Below, piece after piece: positions 42,600 through 52,029 of a DNA stretch of 64,000 nt. The DNA is from an uncultured Prevotellaceae bacterium (lineage in GTDB: Bacteria; Bacteroidota; Bacteroidia; Bacteroidales; Bacteroidaceae). Position numbers and translations under genes: made by a program. The stretch spans positions 42,286-106,285 of the forward strand of contig ONFE01000006.1 of the NCBI GenBank assembly GCA_900316985.1, written 5' to 3'. The notes under the pieces were generated by a model. That model was not told the origin of the DNA, did not search any database, and was given only the letters and a program-made list of their open reading frames with translations. Position 1 is the first letter of the stretch, and every line of letters starts with the position of its first letter.

Positions 42600-44495
42600 A
42601 TGGAACAACTCAAACATGAGTGCGGCGTGGCAATGATTCGCCTTCTGAAGCCGCTTGAATATTACCAGCAGAAGTACGGCACGTGGATGTACGGCCTCAA
42701 CAAACTCTATCTGATGATGGAGAAGCAGCACAACCGCGGACAGGAAGGCGCAGGAATGGCCTGCGTCAACCTTGATGCCGTGCCAGGCACGGAATACATG
42801 TTTCGCGAGAGGGCTGAAGGAAAAGATGCCATCACCGAAATCTTTGCTCATGCGCAAAGTCATTTCAAAGGCTTCACGCATGAGCAACTGTCCGACGTCA
42901 GTTTTGCGAAGCATCACCTTCCCTTTTGTGGAGAACTTTATATGGGCCACCTCCGGTATTCAACCACCGGCAAGAGTGGCCTTTCTTATGTACATCCGTT
43001 TCTGCGTCGCAACAATTGGAGGGCCAAGAACCTCTGTCTCTGCGGAAACTTCAACATGACCAACATCGACGAGATTTTCCGCAAGATTACCGACCAGGGT
43101 CAATGCCCCCGCATCTATAGCGACTCTTATATCACGCTCGAACTGATGGGCCATCGGCTCGACCGCGAGGTGGAGCGCAACTTCGCGGAAGCCAAGAAAC
43201 TGGGACTCGAGAACCGCGATATCACGCGCTACATTGAAGACCACGTCAGGATGTCGAACGTCTTGAAGACCACGATGGGCGATTTCGATGGCGGTTACGT
43301 GATGTGCGGACTGACGGGAAGCGGCGAGATGTTTGCCGTTCGCGATCCGTGGGGCATTCGTCCGGCTTTCTATTACAAGAACGATGAGATCATCGTCTTG
43401 GCCAGCGAACGTCCCGTCTTGCAGACCACGTTCGACTTGGAATGCGAGGATATCATCGAACTGCCTGCCGGCCATGCGCTCATCGTCAGGAAGAACGGCG
43501 AGAGCCAGTTGGAGGAAATCATTCCTCAGAAGGCTGACGCCAAGTGCTCCTTTGAGCGCATCTATTTCAGCCGTGGCTCCGACCGCGATATCTACCGCGA
43601 ACGCAAGAAACTGGGCGAACAGCTCATGCAACCCATCCACGATGCCATCAACGGAGAGACACGCGACACCGTATTCTCCTTCATCCCCAATACCGCCGAA
43701 GTGGCTTTCTACGGCATGCTCGACGGCTTTAAGAACCACCTCAACGAGAAGAAAACCGAGCAGATAGCCCGCATGGATCACATGCCCTCCGAGCAAGAGC
43801 TGAAGCAGATACTGAGCACCAAGGTGCGCTCCGAGAAAGTGGCCTGGAAAGACATCAAGCTCCGCACTTTCATCACCGAGGGCAATTCACGCAACGACCT
43901 GGCCTCTCATGTCTATGACGTCACCTACGAGAGCCTGCGCCCCTATAAAGACAATCTGGTCATCATCGACGACTCCATCGTGCGCGGCACCACGCTGAAG
44001 GAGAGTATCTTTAAGATTCTCGACCGCCTGCACCCCAAGAAGATTGTGATGGTGTCGAGTTCGCCACAGATACGCTATCCCGACTACTACGGCATCGACA
44101 TGCCCCGCCTGGAAGAGTTCTGCGCCTTCCGTGCTGCCATCGAACTGTTGAAGGAGCGTGGCTTGCACAAACTCATCGAAGACACCTACATGGCCTGCCG
44201 TGAAGAGCTGAAGAAGCCCAAAGACGAAATCCACAACCGCATGCGAACCATCTATGAGCCCTTCACCGTGAAGGAAATCAACCGCAAGATTGTGGAGATG
44301 CTCCGCCCAGAAGGTATGCAGACACCCGTCGAGCTGGTCTTTCAGAGCATCGAGGGCCTGCATCGGGCCTGTCCTCACCATCGTGGCGACTGGTATTTCA
44401 CGGGCCACTATCCCACGCCTGGCGGCCGTCGGTTGGTCAATCAGGCCTTTGTCAACTATGTGGAAAACATCTACCAATACGAACAAAAGTTTTAA
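42600..44495 (+). CDS. purF: Amidophosphoribosyltransferase
   Basis: 631 residues, longer than the roughly 500-residue enteric enzyme, as in Bacteroidetes homologues. Committed step of purine synthesis: glutamine plus PRPP to phosphoribosylamine. The nucleophilic Cys8 follows a seven-residue propeptide (MEQLKHECGVAMI) that would be removed. HNRGQEGAGMA and MGHLRYSTTG are glutaminase motifs. The PRTase part has VIIDDSIVRGTTLKESIFKI (PRPP loop, DDSIVRGTT) and RYPDYYGIDMPRLEEF. Adjacent to glmS and carAB, all glutamine-hydrolysing. Confidence 0.95.
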   Translation: MEQLKHECGVAMIRLLKPLEYYQQKYGTWMYGLNKLYLMMEKQHNRGQEGAGMACVNLDAVPGTEYMFRERAEGKDAITEIFAHAQSHFKGFTHEQLSDVSFAKHHLPFCGELYMGHLRYSTTGKSGLSYVHPFLRRNNWRAKNLCLCGNFNMTNIDEIFRKITDQGQCPRIYSDSYITLELMGHRLDREVERNFAEAKKLGLENRDITRYIEDHVRMSNVLKTTMGDFDGGYVMCGLTGSGEMFAVRDPWGIRPAFYYKNDEIIVLASERPVLQTTFDLECEDIIELPAGHALIVRKNGESQLEEIIPQKADAKCSFERIYFSRGSDRDIYRERKKLGEQLMQPIHDAINGETRDTVFSFIPNTAEVAFYGMLDGFKNHLNEKKTEQIARMDHMPSEQELKQILSTKVRSEKVAWKDIKLRTFITEGNSRNDLASHVYDVTYESLRPYKDNLVIIDDSIVRGTTLKESIFKILDRLHPKKIVMVSSSPQIRYPDYYGIDMPRLEEFCAFRAAIELLKERGLHKLIEDTYMACREELKKPKDEIHNRMRTIYEPFTVKEINRKIVEMLRPEGMQTPVELVFQSIEGLHRACPHHRGDWYFTGHYPTPGGRRLVNQAFVNYVENIYQYEQKF

Positions 44496-44504
44496 TCAAG
44501 GATA

Positions 44505-45581
44505 ATGAAGAAAGTAACATTAGTATTAAGCGACGGAACACGCTTCCACGGACGCTCCTTCGGATACGAGCAGCCGGTGGCGGGCGAAGTAGTGTTCAAC
44601 ACGGCCATGATGGGCTACCCCGAGAGTCTCACCGATCCCTCCTATGCCGGGCAGATGATGACCCTCACGTATCCCCTGGTGGGCAACTATGGCGTGCCCC
44701 CTTTCACCATCGGCTCCGACGGCATTGCCACGTTCATGGAGAGCGATCGCATCTATGCCTCGGCCATCATCGTGAGTGACTACAGCGAGCAGTACAACCA
44801 TTGGAATGCCGTGGAGAGTCTGGGCGAATGGCTCAAGCGCGAGCATGTGCCGGGTATCACCGGCATCGACACCCGCGAGCTGACCAAGGTGCTCCGCGAA
44901 CATGGCGTGATGATGGGTAAGATTATCTTTGATGACGAGCCCGACAATATCCCAGAGGCCCACTACGAGGGCGTCAACTGGGTGGATAGGGTGTCGTGCC
45001 GCGAAGTGATACGCTACAACGAGGGGGCAGGCCGCAAGGTGGTGCTCGTGGATTGCGGCGTAAAGAACAACATCATCCGGTGCCTCATTAACCGCGGCGT
45101 GGAGGTGATTCGAGTACCTTGGAACTACGACTACACTTCGATGTCCTTCGACGGCCTCTTCCTGGCCAACGGCCCCGGCGACCCCGATATGTGCGAGGAA
45201 GCCGTCAGCATCATCCGCCGCCAGATGTCGCTCAGCCGCAAGCCCATTTGCGGCATCTGTATGGGCAATCAGCTGCTGGCCAAGGCCGGAGGCGCTGAGA
45301 TCTACAAGCTGAAGTATGGCCATCGCTCCCATAATCAGCCCGTGCGCGAAGTGGGCACCAACCGTTGCTATATCACCTCCCAGAACCACGGCTATGCCGT
45401 AGATGCGCGCACGCTCGGCGCCGACTGGGAAGAACTCTTCGTCAACATGAACGACGGCTCCAACGAGGGCATTCGCCACAAGCAGAATCCCTGGTTTTCC
45501 TCTCAGTTCCATCCCGAGGCCTGCAGCGGCCCCGTCGATACCGAGTTTATGTTCGATAAGTTTGTGGAAACCTTGAAGTAA
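44505..45581 (+). CDS. carA: Carbamoyl-phosphate synthase small subunit
   Basis: 358 residues. Glutaminase subunit feeding ammonia to CarB. N-terminal CPSase domain (LVLSDGTRFHGRSFGYEQPV, GITGIDTRELTKVLREHG), then a class I amidotransferase domain: VVLVDCGVKNNIIRCL, LFLANGPGDPD, ICGICMGNQLLAKAGG (nucleophile Cys252; the usual GHQ is GNQ) and SQFHPEACSGP (catalytic His/Glu). Asn replacing the His after the nucleophile is common among CarA proteins of Bacteroidetes and not a defect. carB follows after 18 bp. Confidence 0.95.
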   Translation: MKKVTLVLSDGTRFHGRSFGYEQPVAGEVVFNTAMMGYPESLTDPSYAGQMMTLTYPLVGNYGVPPFTIGSDGIATFMESDRIYASAIIVSDYSEQYNHWNAVESLGEWLKREHVPGITGIDTRELTKVLREHGVMMGKIIFDDEPDNIPEAHYEGVNWVDRVSCREVIRYNEGAGRKVVLVDCGVKNNIIRCLINRGVEVIRVPWNYDYTSMSFDGLFLANGPGDPDMCEEAVSIIRRQMSLSRKPICGICMGNQLLAKAGGAEIYKLKYGHRSHNQPVREVGTNRCYITSQNHGYAVDARTLGADWEELFVNMNDGSNEGIRHKQNPWFSSQFHPEACSGPVDTEFMFDKFVETLK

Positions 45582-45599
45582 CGAAAAAGACCAGAAAAG

Positions 45600-48500
45600 A
45601 TGAAAGACGAGAATATCAAGAAAGTATTGCTCCTCGGTTCTGGAGCATTGAAGATAGGCGAGGCCGGTGAGTTCGACTATAGCGGTTCGCAGGCTCTGAA
45701 GGCCCTCCGCGAAGAGGGTGTGAAGACCGTGCTCATCAACCCCAACATCGCCACCGTGCAGACCTCCGAGGGCGTGGCCGACCAGATTTATTTCCTTCCC
45801 GTTCAGCCCTATTTCGTGGAGCGTGTCATCGAGAAGGAGCGCCCCGACGGCATTCTCCTCTCGTTTGGCGGACAGACGGCCCTCAACTGCGGCGTGGAGC
45901 TCTTCAAGAGCGGCGTGCTTGAGCGCTACGGTGTCCGAGTGTTGGGCACTCCCGTGAAGGCCATCATGGACACCGAAGACCGCGAACTCTTCGTGGAGCG
46001 GCTCAACGAGATCGGCGTGAAGACCATCAAGAGCGAAGCCTGCGAGACCATCGAGCAAGCCCGCCATGCAGCCGCCAACCTCGGCTATCCCGTCATCATA
46101 CGTGCCGCCTACGCCCTGGGCGGATTGGGCTCCGGCTTCTGCGACAACGAGGAAGAACTCAATCGGCTGGCCGAGAAAGCCTTCTCGTTCTCGCCCCAGG
46201 TGCTCGTCGAAAAATCGCTCAAGGGCTGGAAGGAGATTGAATACGAGGTGGTGCGCGACCGCTACGACAACTGCATCACCGTCTGCAACATGGAAAACTT
46301 CGACCCCCTCGGCATTCATACCGGCGAGTCGATTGTGATAGCCCCCTCGCAGACGCTCACCAACTCCGAGTATCACAAGCTCCGCGCCCTGGCCATCAAG
46401 ATCATCCGCCACATCGGCATCGTGGGCGAGTGCAACGTGCAGTACGCCTTCGACCCCCAGAGCGAAGACTATCGCGTCATCGAGGTCAATGCCCGCCTGA
46501 GCCGTTCGTCGGCGCTCGCCAGCAAGGCCACCGGCTATCCCCTGGCTTTCGTGGCCGCCAAGCTGGGCATGGGCTACGGGCTCTTCGAACTCAAGAACTC
46601 AGTCACCAAGACCACCTCGGCCTTCTTCGAACCCGCCCTCGACTACGTGGTCTGCAAGATTCCCCGCTGGGACCTCTCTAAGTTCCACGGTGTCGATAAG
46701 GAGCTGGGTTCATCCATGAAGTCCGTGGGCGAGGTGATGGCCATCGGCCGCAATTTCGAGGAAGCCATCCAGAAAGGTCTGCGCATGATCGGGCAGGGCA
46801 TGCACGGCTTCGTGGAAAACAAGGAGCTCCGTATCCCCGACGTAGATAAGGCCCTGCGCGAACCTACCGACAAGCGCATCTTCATCATCTCCAAGGCCAT
46901 GCACCTGCCTCACTACGACATCGACCGCATCCACGAGCTCACCAAGATAGACCGCTGGTTCCTCCATAAGCTCAAGCACATCATCGACATCGACGAGGAC
47001 CTGAAGCGACACAACGTGAACACCCTCGACCGTCAGCTGCTGCTCGAGGCAAAAACCTATGGCTTCACCGATTTCCAGATAGCCCGTGCCGTGGGACTCG
47101 AACAAGAACTCGACAGCATGGCCAAGGCCGGACTCGCCATCCGCTCCATGCGAAAGAACTATGGCATCGTGCCCGCCGTGAAGCAGATAGACACCCTCGC
47201 CGCCGAGTATCCCGCCCACACCAACTACCTCTATCTCACCTATAGCGGTGTAGGCAGCAACTCTGCCGTTGCTCACGATGTCAACTACGAGAACGACCGC
47301 CGCTCCATCATCGTGCTCGGCTCCGGAGCCTATCGCATCGGCTCCAGCGTGGAGTTCGATTGGTGTGGCGTACAGGCCCTCAACACCATCCGCCGCCAGG
47401 GCTACCGCTCCGTGATGATCAACTACAATCCCGAGACTGTCTCCACAGACTACGACATGTGCGATCGTCTCTATTTCGACGAACTCACCTTCGAGCGCGT
47501 CATGGACATCATCGAACTCGAGAATCCCCATGGCGTCATCGTCTCCACCGGCGGCCAGATACCCAACAACCTCGCCATGCGACTCGATGAGCAGAATGTA
47601 CCCATTTTGGGTACACAGGCCATCGACATCGACGGAGCCGAAGACCGCGCCAAGTTCTCGGCCATGCTCCAGCGCAACGGCATCAACCAGCCCGAATGGA
47701 GCGCCCTTACCACGATGGACGACATCAACGCCTTCATCGCCCGTGTGGGCTTCCCAGTCCTCGTGCGCCCCTCGTATGTGCTCTCAGGAGCGGCCATGAA
47801 CGTCTGTTCCAACCAGGAAGAGCTCGAGCGCTTCCTTCAGCTGGCGGCCAACGTCTCGGAAGACCATCCCGTGGTGGTCAGCCGTTTCATCGAGCACGCC
47901 AAGGAGATTGAGATGGACGCTGTGGCCCGCGACGGCGAGATATTGGCCTACGCCATCTCGGAGCACATCGAGTTTGCAGGCGTACATTCCGGCGATGCCA
48001 CCATCCAGTTTCCGCCCCAGAAACTCTATGTCGAGACCGTGCGCCGCATCAAGCGCATCAGTCGCCAGATAGCAAAAGAACTCCATATTTCGGGCCCCTT
48101 CAACATCCAGTACATGGCCCGCGACAACGACATTCTGGTCATCGAGTGTAACCTCCGTGCCAGCCGTTCGTTCCCCTTCGTATCAAAGGTTCTCAAACTC
48201 AATCTCATTGATCTTGCCACGAAGGTGATGCTCGGCATTCCCGTCGAGAAACCCTCCAAGAACCTCTTCGACCTCGACTATGTGGGTATCAAGGCCTCGC
48301 AGTTCTCGTTCAACCGCTTGCAGAAGGCCGACCCTGTGCTTGGTGTCGATATGGCAAGCACAGGCGAAGTGGGCTGCATCGGAGAAGACACTAACTGCGC
48401 CTTGCTCAAGGCTATGCTCTCCGTGGGCCATCGCATCCCTATGCGTACCGTAGGCGACCGTCAGGTGCCCGGCAACATCCTGCTCAGCACCGGTTCAGCC

Positions 48501-48887
48501 AAGCAGAAGGCCGAGATGCTTGATGCCGCCCGCATGCTTGCTGCCCATGGCTACAAGCTCTTCGCCACCGGAGGCACCTCCCGATACCTCACCGAGAACG
48601 GCATCGAGAACACCCGCGTCCTCTGGCCCAGCGAAGCCCAGGAGGGAGTAGGGGAGACACTGCCCACCGCCCTCGGCATGCTCCACAGCCACGAGATCGA
48701 CATGGTGGTCAACATCCCCAAGAACCTCACCACCCACGAGCTCACCAACGGTTACAAGATTCGCCGTGCCGCCATCGACTTGAACGTGCCCCTTATCACC
48801 AACAGTCGTTTGGCCTCGGCCTTCATTAGCGCCTTCTGCACCATGACGCTCGATGACATCAACATCCGTTCTTGGCAGGAGTATTGA
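45600..48887 (+). CDS. carB: Carbamoyl-phosphate synthase large subunit
   Basis: 1095 residues, full length. Two homologous ATP-grasp halves (about 1-400 and 550-930), an oligomerisation region between them and a C-terminal MGS-like allosteric domain (about 940-1095). Motifs: LLLGSGALKIGEAGEFDYSG, VLINPNIATVQTSEGVADQ and FGGQTALNCGVELF in the first half; VLGSGAYRIGSSVEFDWCG and VNYNPETVSTDYDMCDRL-like sequence in the second. Makes carbamoyl phosphate for pyrimidines and arginine. Last of four consecutive glutamine-dependent synthetic genes. Confidence 0.96.
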   Translation: MKDENIKKVLLLGSGALKIGEAGEFDYSGSQALKALREEGVKTVLINPNIATVQTSEGVADQIYFLPVQPYFVERVIEKERPDGILLSFGGQTALNCGVELFKSGVLERYGVRVLGTPVKAIMDTEDRELFVERLNEIGVKTIKSEACETIEQARHAAANLGYPVIIRAAYALGGLGSGFCDNEEELNRLAEKAFSFSPQVLVEKSLKGWKEIEYEVVRDRYDNCITVCNMENFDPLGIHTGESIVIAPSQTLTNSEYHKLRALAIKIIRHIGIVGECNVQYAFDPQSEDYRVIEVNARLSRSSALASKATGYPLAFVAAKLGMGYGLFELKNSVTKTTSAFFEPALDYVVCKIPRWDLSKFHGVDKELGSSMKSVGEVMAIGRNFEEAIQKGLRMIGQGMHGFVENKELRIPDVDKALREPTDKRIFIISKAMHLPHYDIDRIHELTKIDRWFLHKLKHIIDIDEDLKRHNVNTLDRQLLLEAKTYGFTDFQIARAVGLEQELDSMAKAGLAIRSMRKNYGIVPAVKQIDTLAAEYPAHTNYLYLTYSGVGSNSAVAHDVNYENDRRSIIVLGSGAYRIGSSVEFDWCGVQALNTIRRQGYRSVMINYNPETVSTDYDMCDRLYFDELTFERVMDIIELENPHGVIVSTGGQIPNNLAMRLDEQNVPILGTQAIDIDGAEDRAKFSAMLQRNGINQPEWSALTTMDDINAFIARVGFPVLVRPSYVLSGAAMNVCSNQEELERFLQLAANVSEDHPVVVSRFIEHAKEIEMDAVARDGEILAYAISEHIEFAGVHSGDATIQFPPQKLYVETVRRIKRISRQIAKELHISGPFNIQYMARDNDILVIECNLRASRSFPFVSKVLKLNLIDLATKVMLGIPVEKPSKNLFDLDYVGIKASQFSFNRLQKADPVLGVDMASTGEVGCIGEDTNCALLKAMLSVGHRIPMRTVGDRQVPGNILLSTGSAKQKAEMLDAARMLAAHGYKLFATGGTSRYLTENGIENTRVLWPSEAQEGVGETLPTALGMLHSHEIDMVVNIPKNLTTHELTNGYKIRRAAIDLNVPLITNSRLASAFISAFCTMTLDDINIRSWQEY

Positions 48888-49147
48888 TTTTAGAGATCCA
48901 CCCGGTCCCTCCCATAGGAGGGAGAAAGTTTAAGGTCGTTTTAGGGGGTAAACATCAGAGTGATTTTATAAGTCCTCCTTAGGCGGGGGACTTCAAGGAA
49001 CAAATACTCCTTTAACAGATTTATTAAAGGGACGATTCGGAGATTTTCGCTGTCGGCTCTTCTTGTATCTTGACTAATCTCAGAAAGGCCCTTCTGCAAA
49101 GGGGTAGGGGGGAATGTCCAAACATCCATTTTTCGTTTGCGATGTAC
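48888..49147. other. Non-coding interval with GC-rich palindromes
   Basis: No gene is supported. It holds a TCCCTCC-CATA-GGAGGGA hairpin (48906-48923), an imperfect AGTCCTCC/GGGGGACT repeat near 48972-48992, and GGGGTAGGGGGG near the end. These resemble the G/C-run palindromes found inside queG at 52.3-52.7 kb. The first hairpin may terminate carB, though no T run follows. Confidence 0.5.
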
Positions 49148-49630
49148 TCAGAAGAGGGAGAACATATATTGGGCGGCCCAGATGACGATGCGAATCATCA
49201 GGAAAAGCAGGGCGCAGAGGAGCACGAAGATGACAACGCTGACGCCGGCCTTCTTGTTGACGGTGTGGATGATTTCCTGATCGCCTTCCACGAAGCCGCG
49301 GATGAGGGCCATGTTCTGGCGGTTGGAACGGTGGAAGATGTCGAAGATGTCACCGATGTAGAAGGGTACCATGCCGAGGACGACGTCGCGCAGGGTGTTG
49401 TTCATGATGGCCAGCGTCAAGGGGAAGGAGCGCACGCCGATGGCGGAGAAAAGGACGTAGCCGATGGAGAAGACGGCAGCAATGGCATCGCCGATGCCTC
49501 CGGGGATGGCAAAGCCGAGGGCCGCATCCAGGTAGTAGCGGTCCATGATGTCGGCTATCTTCTGGAGCCACTTGTACGACTTGCCGTTTTCGAGCCTTTC
49601 GCGCGTTTCTATTCGCTTCTGTTCGTCCAC
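49148..49630 (-). CDS. DUF4112 family membrane protein
   Basis: 160 residues. DUF4112 signatures: DRYYLDAALGFAIPGGIGDA (GLDSxxPxPGxGD-like) followed by membrane segments, RDVVLGMVPFYIGDIFDIFH, and a C-terminal hydrophobic helix (VVIFVLLCALLFLMIRIVI). Two or three membrane segments are predicted. Function unknown. Monocistronic and divergent from the GH20 gene, with CACAAAG-type repeats in the 234-bp region between them. Confidence 0.8.
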   Translation of the reverse strand: MDEQKRIETRERLENGKSYKWLQKIADIMDRYYLDAALGFAIPGGIGDAIAAVFSIGYVLFSAIGVRSFPLTLAIMNNTLRDVVLGMVPFYIGDIFDIFHRSNRQNMALIRGFVEGDQEIIHTVNKKAGVSVVIFVLLCALLFLMIRIVIWAAQYMFSLF

Positions 49631-49643
49631 TTATGTTTGTTTT

Positions 49644-49674
49644 AATGGAACACAAAGACACAAAGTCACAAAGT
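49644..49674 (+). repeat. CACAAAGACACAAAG repeat, copy 1
   Basis: AATGGAACACAAAGACACAA with AGTCACAAAG continuing. The same block recurs at 49753-49786 and inverted at 49811-49837. Such A/C-rich repeats are common in Prevotella intergenic regions. Confidence 0.75.
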
Positions 49675-49752
49675 TTTCTGCAAAATAACGATAAAAAAGC
49701 GAAGATACCAAATCTTTTTTGTATTTTTGCGAAAAGAAATTGAATAAATAAT

Positions 49753-49838
49753 TTAATGGAACACAAAGACACGAAGACGCAAAGTTTTTAACGATAACTA
49801 TAACGATAATTCTTTGTTTCTTTGTGTCTTTGTGTTCA
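49753..49838. repeat. Large imperfect hairpin from inverted CACAAAG repeats
   Basis: AATGGAACACAAAGACACGA (49754-) and, inverted, CTTTGTGTCTTTGTGTTC (to 49837) form arms of about 25 bp around a 25-nt loop. It lies 27 bp before the GH20 start codon and could act as a terminator of antisense transcription, a transcript-stabilising stem, or just a mobile repeat. Confidence 0.7.
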
Positions 49839-49864
49839 GTTAATTAAACTTGAAACATATAGTT

Positions 49865-51490
49865 ATGAAAAGAATGATCGGAGTTTTGCTGGCTTTGGGC
49901 CTGGCGCTGAATGTGGCTGCCGCAACGATGGAAGAGCGCGGAACGGCCGACTATAACGTGGTGCCTCTGCCGCGGAGTATCGTGATGCAGAAGGGTTGGG
50001 GCTTCGTAGTGAATCCCCAGGTGGTGATTGTGGCCAAAGACGGCTCTCTGACGAGGAATGCGGAGTTCCTGAAGCAGTATGTGAAGGAGGCGACCGGCTT
50101 GGATATTGCCATCGGTACGAAGGGGGCAAAGGGCAGTCAGATCGTGCTGCAGCTGAATCCGAAGATGACGGAGGCTGAGGGCTATCGCATCATCGTGACG
50201 CAGAAGAAGGTGACGATAGAGGGACAGACGCCGCAGGGCGTGTTCTACGGCATTCAGACGCTGCGCAAGTCGTTGGCTGGTTTGCAGGGCGAGGCCGTCC
50301 TTCCGGCTGCCGTTATCGAGGATGCCCCGCGTTTTGGCTATCGCGGCATGCACCTGGACGTGGCCCGCCATTTCTTCGGCGTGGAGTTTGTGAAGAAGTA
50401 TCTCGACGCGATGGCGTTGCACAATATGAACCGTTTCCACTGGCACCTGACCGATGACCAGGGCTGGCGCGTGGCCATTGACCGCTATCCGAAGCTGATA
50501 GAGGAGGGCTCGAAGCGCAACTACACGGTACTGGGCCGCAACTCTCCGATTGACGACGGTACGCCCTACGGCGGCAGTTTCACGAAGGAGGAGCTGAAGG
50601 AAATTGTGCGCTATGCCCAGGAGCGCTATATCACGGTGATTCCCGAGATTGACATGCCGGGCCACATGCTGGGAGCGCTGAAGGCCTATCCCGAACTGGG
50701 ATGCACGGGCGGTCCCTACGAGGTGGAGGGCCATTGGGGCGTGTTCGAGGATATCCTCTGTGCCGGCAAGGAGGAGACTTTCCGTTTCGTGGAGGGTGTG
50801 CTGACGGAACTGATGGAGATCTTCCCCTCGGAGTATATCCATATTGGGGGCGACGAGGCCCCGAAGGTGAGGTGGGAGCAATGTCCCCGCTGCCAGCAGC
50901 GCATCAGGGAACTGGGCCTGACGTCGGACGGCACGCAGAAGGCGGAGGCAAAGTTGCAGGGCTATTTCACCAAGCGGGTGGAGGCCTTCCTCAACAAGCA
51001 CGGAAGGAAACTGATAGGCTGGGATGAACTGATGGAGAGTGATGTCAACGAGACGGCCACGATCATGAGCTGGCGCGGCGTGAAGGGAGGACTGGAGGCT
51101 TCAAGGAAGGGCCACGACGTGATCATGGCGCCCACGAGCCATTGCTATTTTGACTATTACCAGACGAAAGATCATGAATGGGAAGAGCCTTTCTCGTTTG
51201 CCAACGTGATTACCGTGGAAACGACCTATGGTCTTGATCCTGCTCCCGATACCTTGACCCCCGAGGCGCAGAAGCATATTCTCGGCGCCCAGGCCAATCT
51301 CTGGACGGAATACATAGCCCATGAGAGTCAGGCGTTCTATCAGGTGCTGCCGCGAATGGGAGCCCTGTGTGAAGTGCAATGGGTGATGCCTGCGCAGAAG
51401 GATTTCAGGCAGTTTGTGGAAAGGGAGCGCCGCCTCACCCAGTTATATAAGGTATATGGCTGGCCGTTTGCGGGGCATATTTTTAAGTGA
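49865..51490 (+). CDS. Beta-N-acetylhexosaminidase, GH20
   Basis: 541 residues from ATG 49865 (signal peptide MKRMIGVLLALGLALNVAAA, cleavage after AAA). An N-terminal GH20b domain (about 30-150, YRIIVTQKKVTIEGQTPQGV) precedes the TIM barrel: FGYRGMHLDVARHFFGVEFV, HWHLTDDQGWRVAI, EIDMPGHMLGAL, and YIHIGGDEAPKVRW holding the catalytic Asp-Glu pair. LIGWDELMESDV and LWTEYIAHESQ follow. Releases terminal GlcNAc or GalNAc from host or microbial glycans in the periplasm. No lipobox. Monocistronic. Confidence 0.94.
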   Translation: MKRMIGVLLALGLALNVAAATMEERGTADYNVVPLPRSIVMQKGWGFVVNPQVVIVAKDGSLTRNAEFLKQYVKEATGLDIAIGTKGAKGSQIVLQLNPKMTEAEGYRIIVTQKKVTIEGQTPQGVFYGIQTLRKSLAGLQGEAVLPAAVIEDAPRFGYRGMHLDVARHFFGVEFVKKYLDAMALHNMNRFHWHLTDDQGWRVAIDRYPKLIEEGSKRNYTVLGRNSPIDDGTPYGGSFTKEELKEIVRYAQERYITVIPEIDMPGHMLGALKAYPELGCTGGPYEVEGHWGVFEDILCAGKEETFRFVEGVLTELMEIFPSEYIHIGGDEAPKVRWEQCPRCQQRIRELGLTSDGTQKAEAKLQGYFTKRVEAFLNKHGRKLIGWDELMESDVNETATIMSWRGVKGGLEASRKGHDVIMAPTSHCYFDYYQTKDHEWEEPFSFANVITVETTYGLDPAPDTLTPEAQKHILGAQANLWTEYIAHESQAFYQVLPRMGALCEVQWVMPAQKDFRQFVERERRLTQLYKVYGWPFAGHIFK

Positions 51491-51549
51491 AGAATGAAGA
51501 GTGAAGAGTGAAGAATCGCCCTACGGGCGGTTACCTCTAATCCCTCTTT
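51491..51549. repeat. Short GAAGAGTGAAGA tandem repeat plus hairpin
   Basis: GTGAAGAATGAAGAGTGAAG continues as AGTGAAGAAT, about three near-identical 10-mers, then CGCCC-tac-GGGCG as a short hairpin (51527-51540). It is the 3' junction between the convergent GH20 and helical-protein genes. Confidence 0.7.
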
Positions 51550-52029
51550 TCAACTCCCAGATAGTTTGCGGGCCTGGCTGTAGGCATTCTCGGCCATGCG
51601 GTTGATGATGTCGATGGCCAGCGTCTCGTCGATGAGGCCGGCTTCTGCGCAGGGCGTGTATTGGGAGGCTTCCTCGGAGGTGGCCAGGCGTCCTTCGAGC
51701 AGGATGAGGAAATGGCGCTTGTATTCCTCGACCATGGCCTGGTAGAAAGGTTCCGTACGGCAGGCGATGCGCACCAGTTGCATCAGGTCGTTGGTGGGAT
51801 TTTGGCGCAGGGCGGCTTCTATCTCCTGGGCCTCGTAGTTCATCCGGGCGATGGCATAGAAGGCTTCCTGGTTGTAGATGCGCGAGACGTGCTCATAGTA
51901 TTCGAGGAGCGTCTGCTTCACGGCCTTGGCATCGTTGAGGTCTTTCCCCTCCATCATACCGGTGAGGAAATACTTGAAAAAGGTGCGCACGAGGGCTGCC
52001 AAAGCCCGGTCTTTACTGATCTTGCTCAT
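51550..52029 (-). CDS. Hypothetical alpha-helical protein
   Basis: 159 residues, not recognised. Predicted entirely helical with charged surfaces: ALVRTFFKYFLTGMMEGKDL, YEHVSRIYNQEAFYAIARMN, RHFLILLEGRLATSEEA. No signal peptide, membrane segment or catalytic motif. It overlaps the end of queG by 17 bp, so it is translated from the same mRNA. The segments could bind a partner protein, but nothing in the sequence says which. Last gene of the DUF2723 operon. Confidence 0.65.
   Translation of the reverse strand: MSKISKDRALAALVRTFFKYFLTGMMEGKDLNDAKAVKQTLLEYYEHVSRIYNQEAFYAIARMNYEAQEIEAALRQNPTNDLMQLVRIACRTEPFYQAMVEEYKRHFLILLEGRLATSEEASQYTPCAEAGLIDETLAIDIINRMAENAYSQARKLSGS

Noticed and set aside
44526-46412. 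Long minus-strand open frame opposite carA/carB
   Set aside because: It is antisense to two well-conserved enzymes, its protein is low in typical motifs, and it exists because C-ending codons remove stops on the other strand.
48941-49129. Short minus-strand frame between carB and DUF4112
   Set aside because: It lies across palindromic GC-run repeats, has no recognisable motif and no promoter; likely chance.
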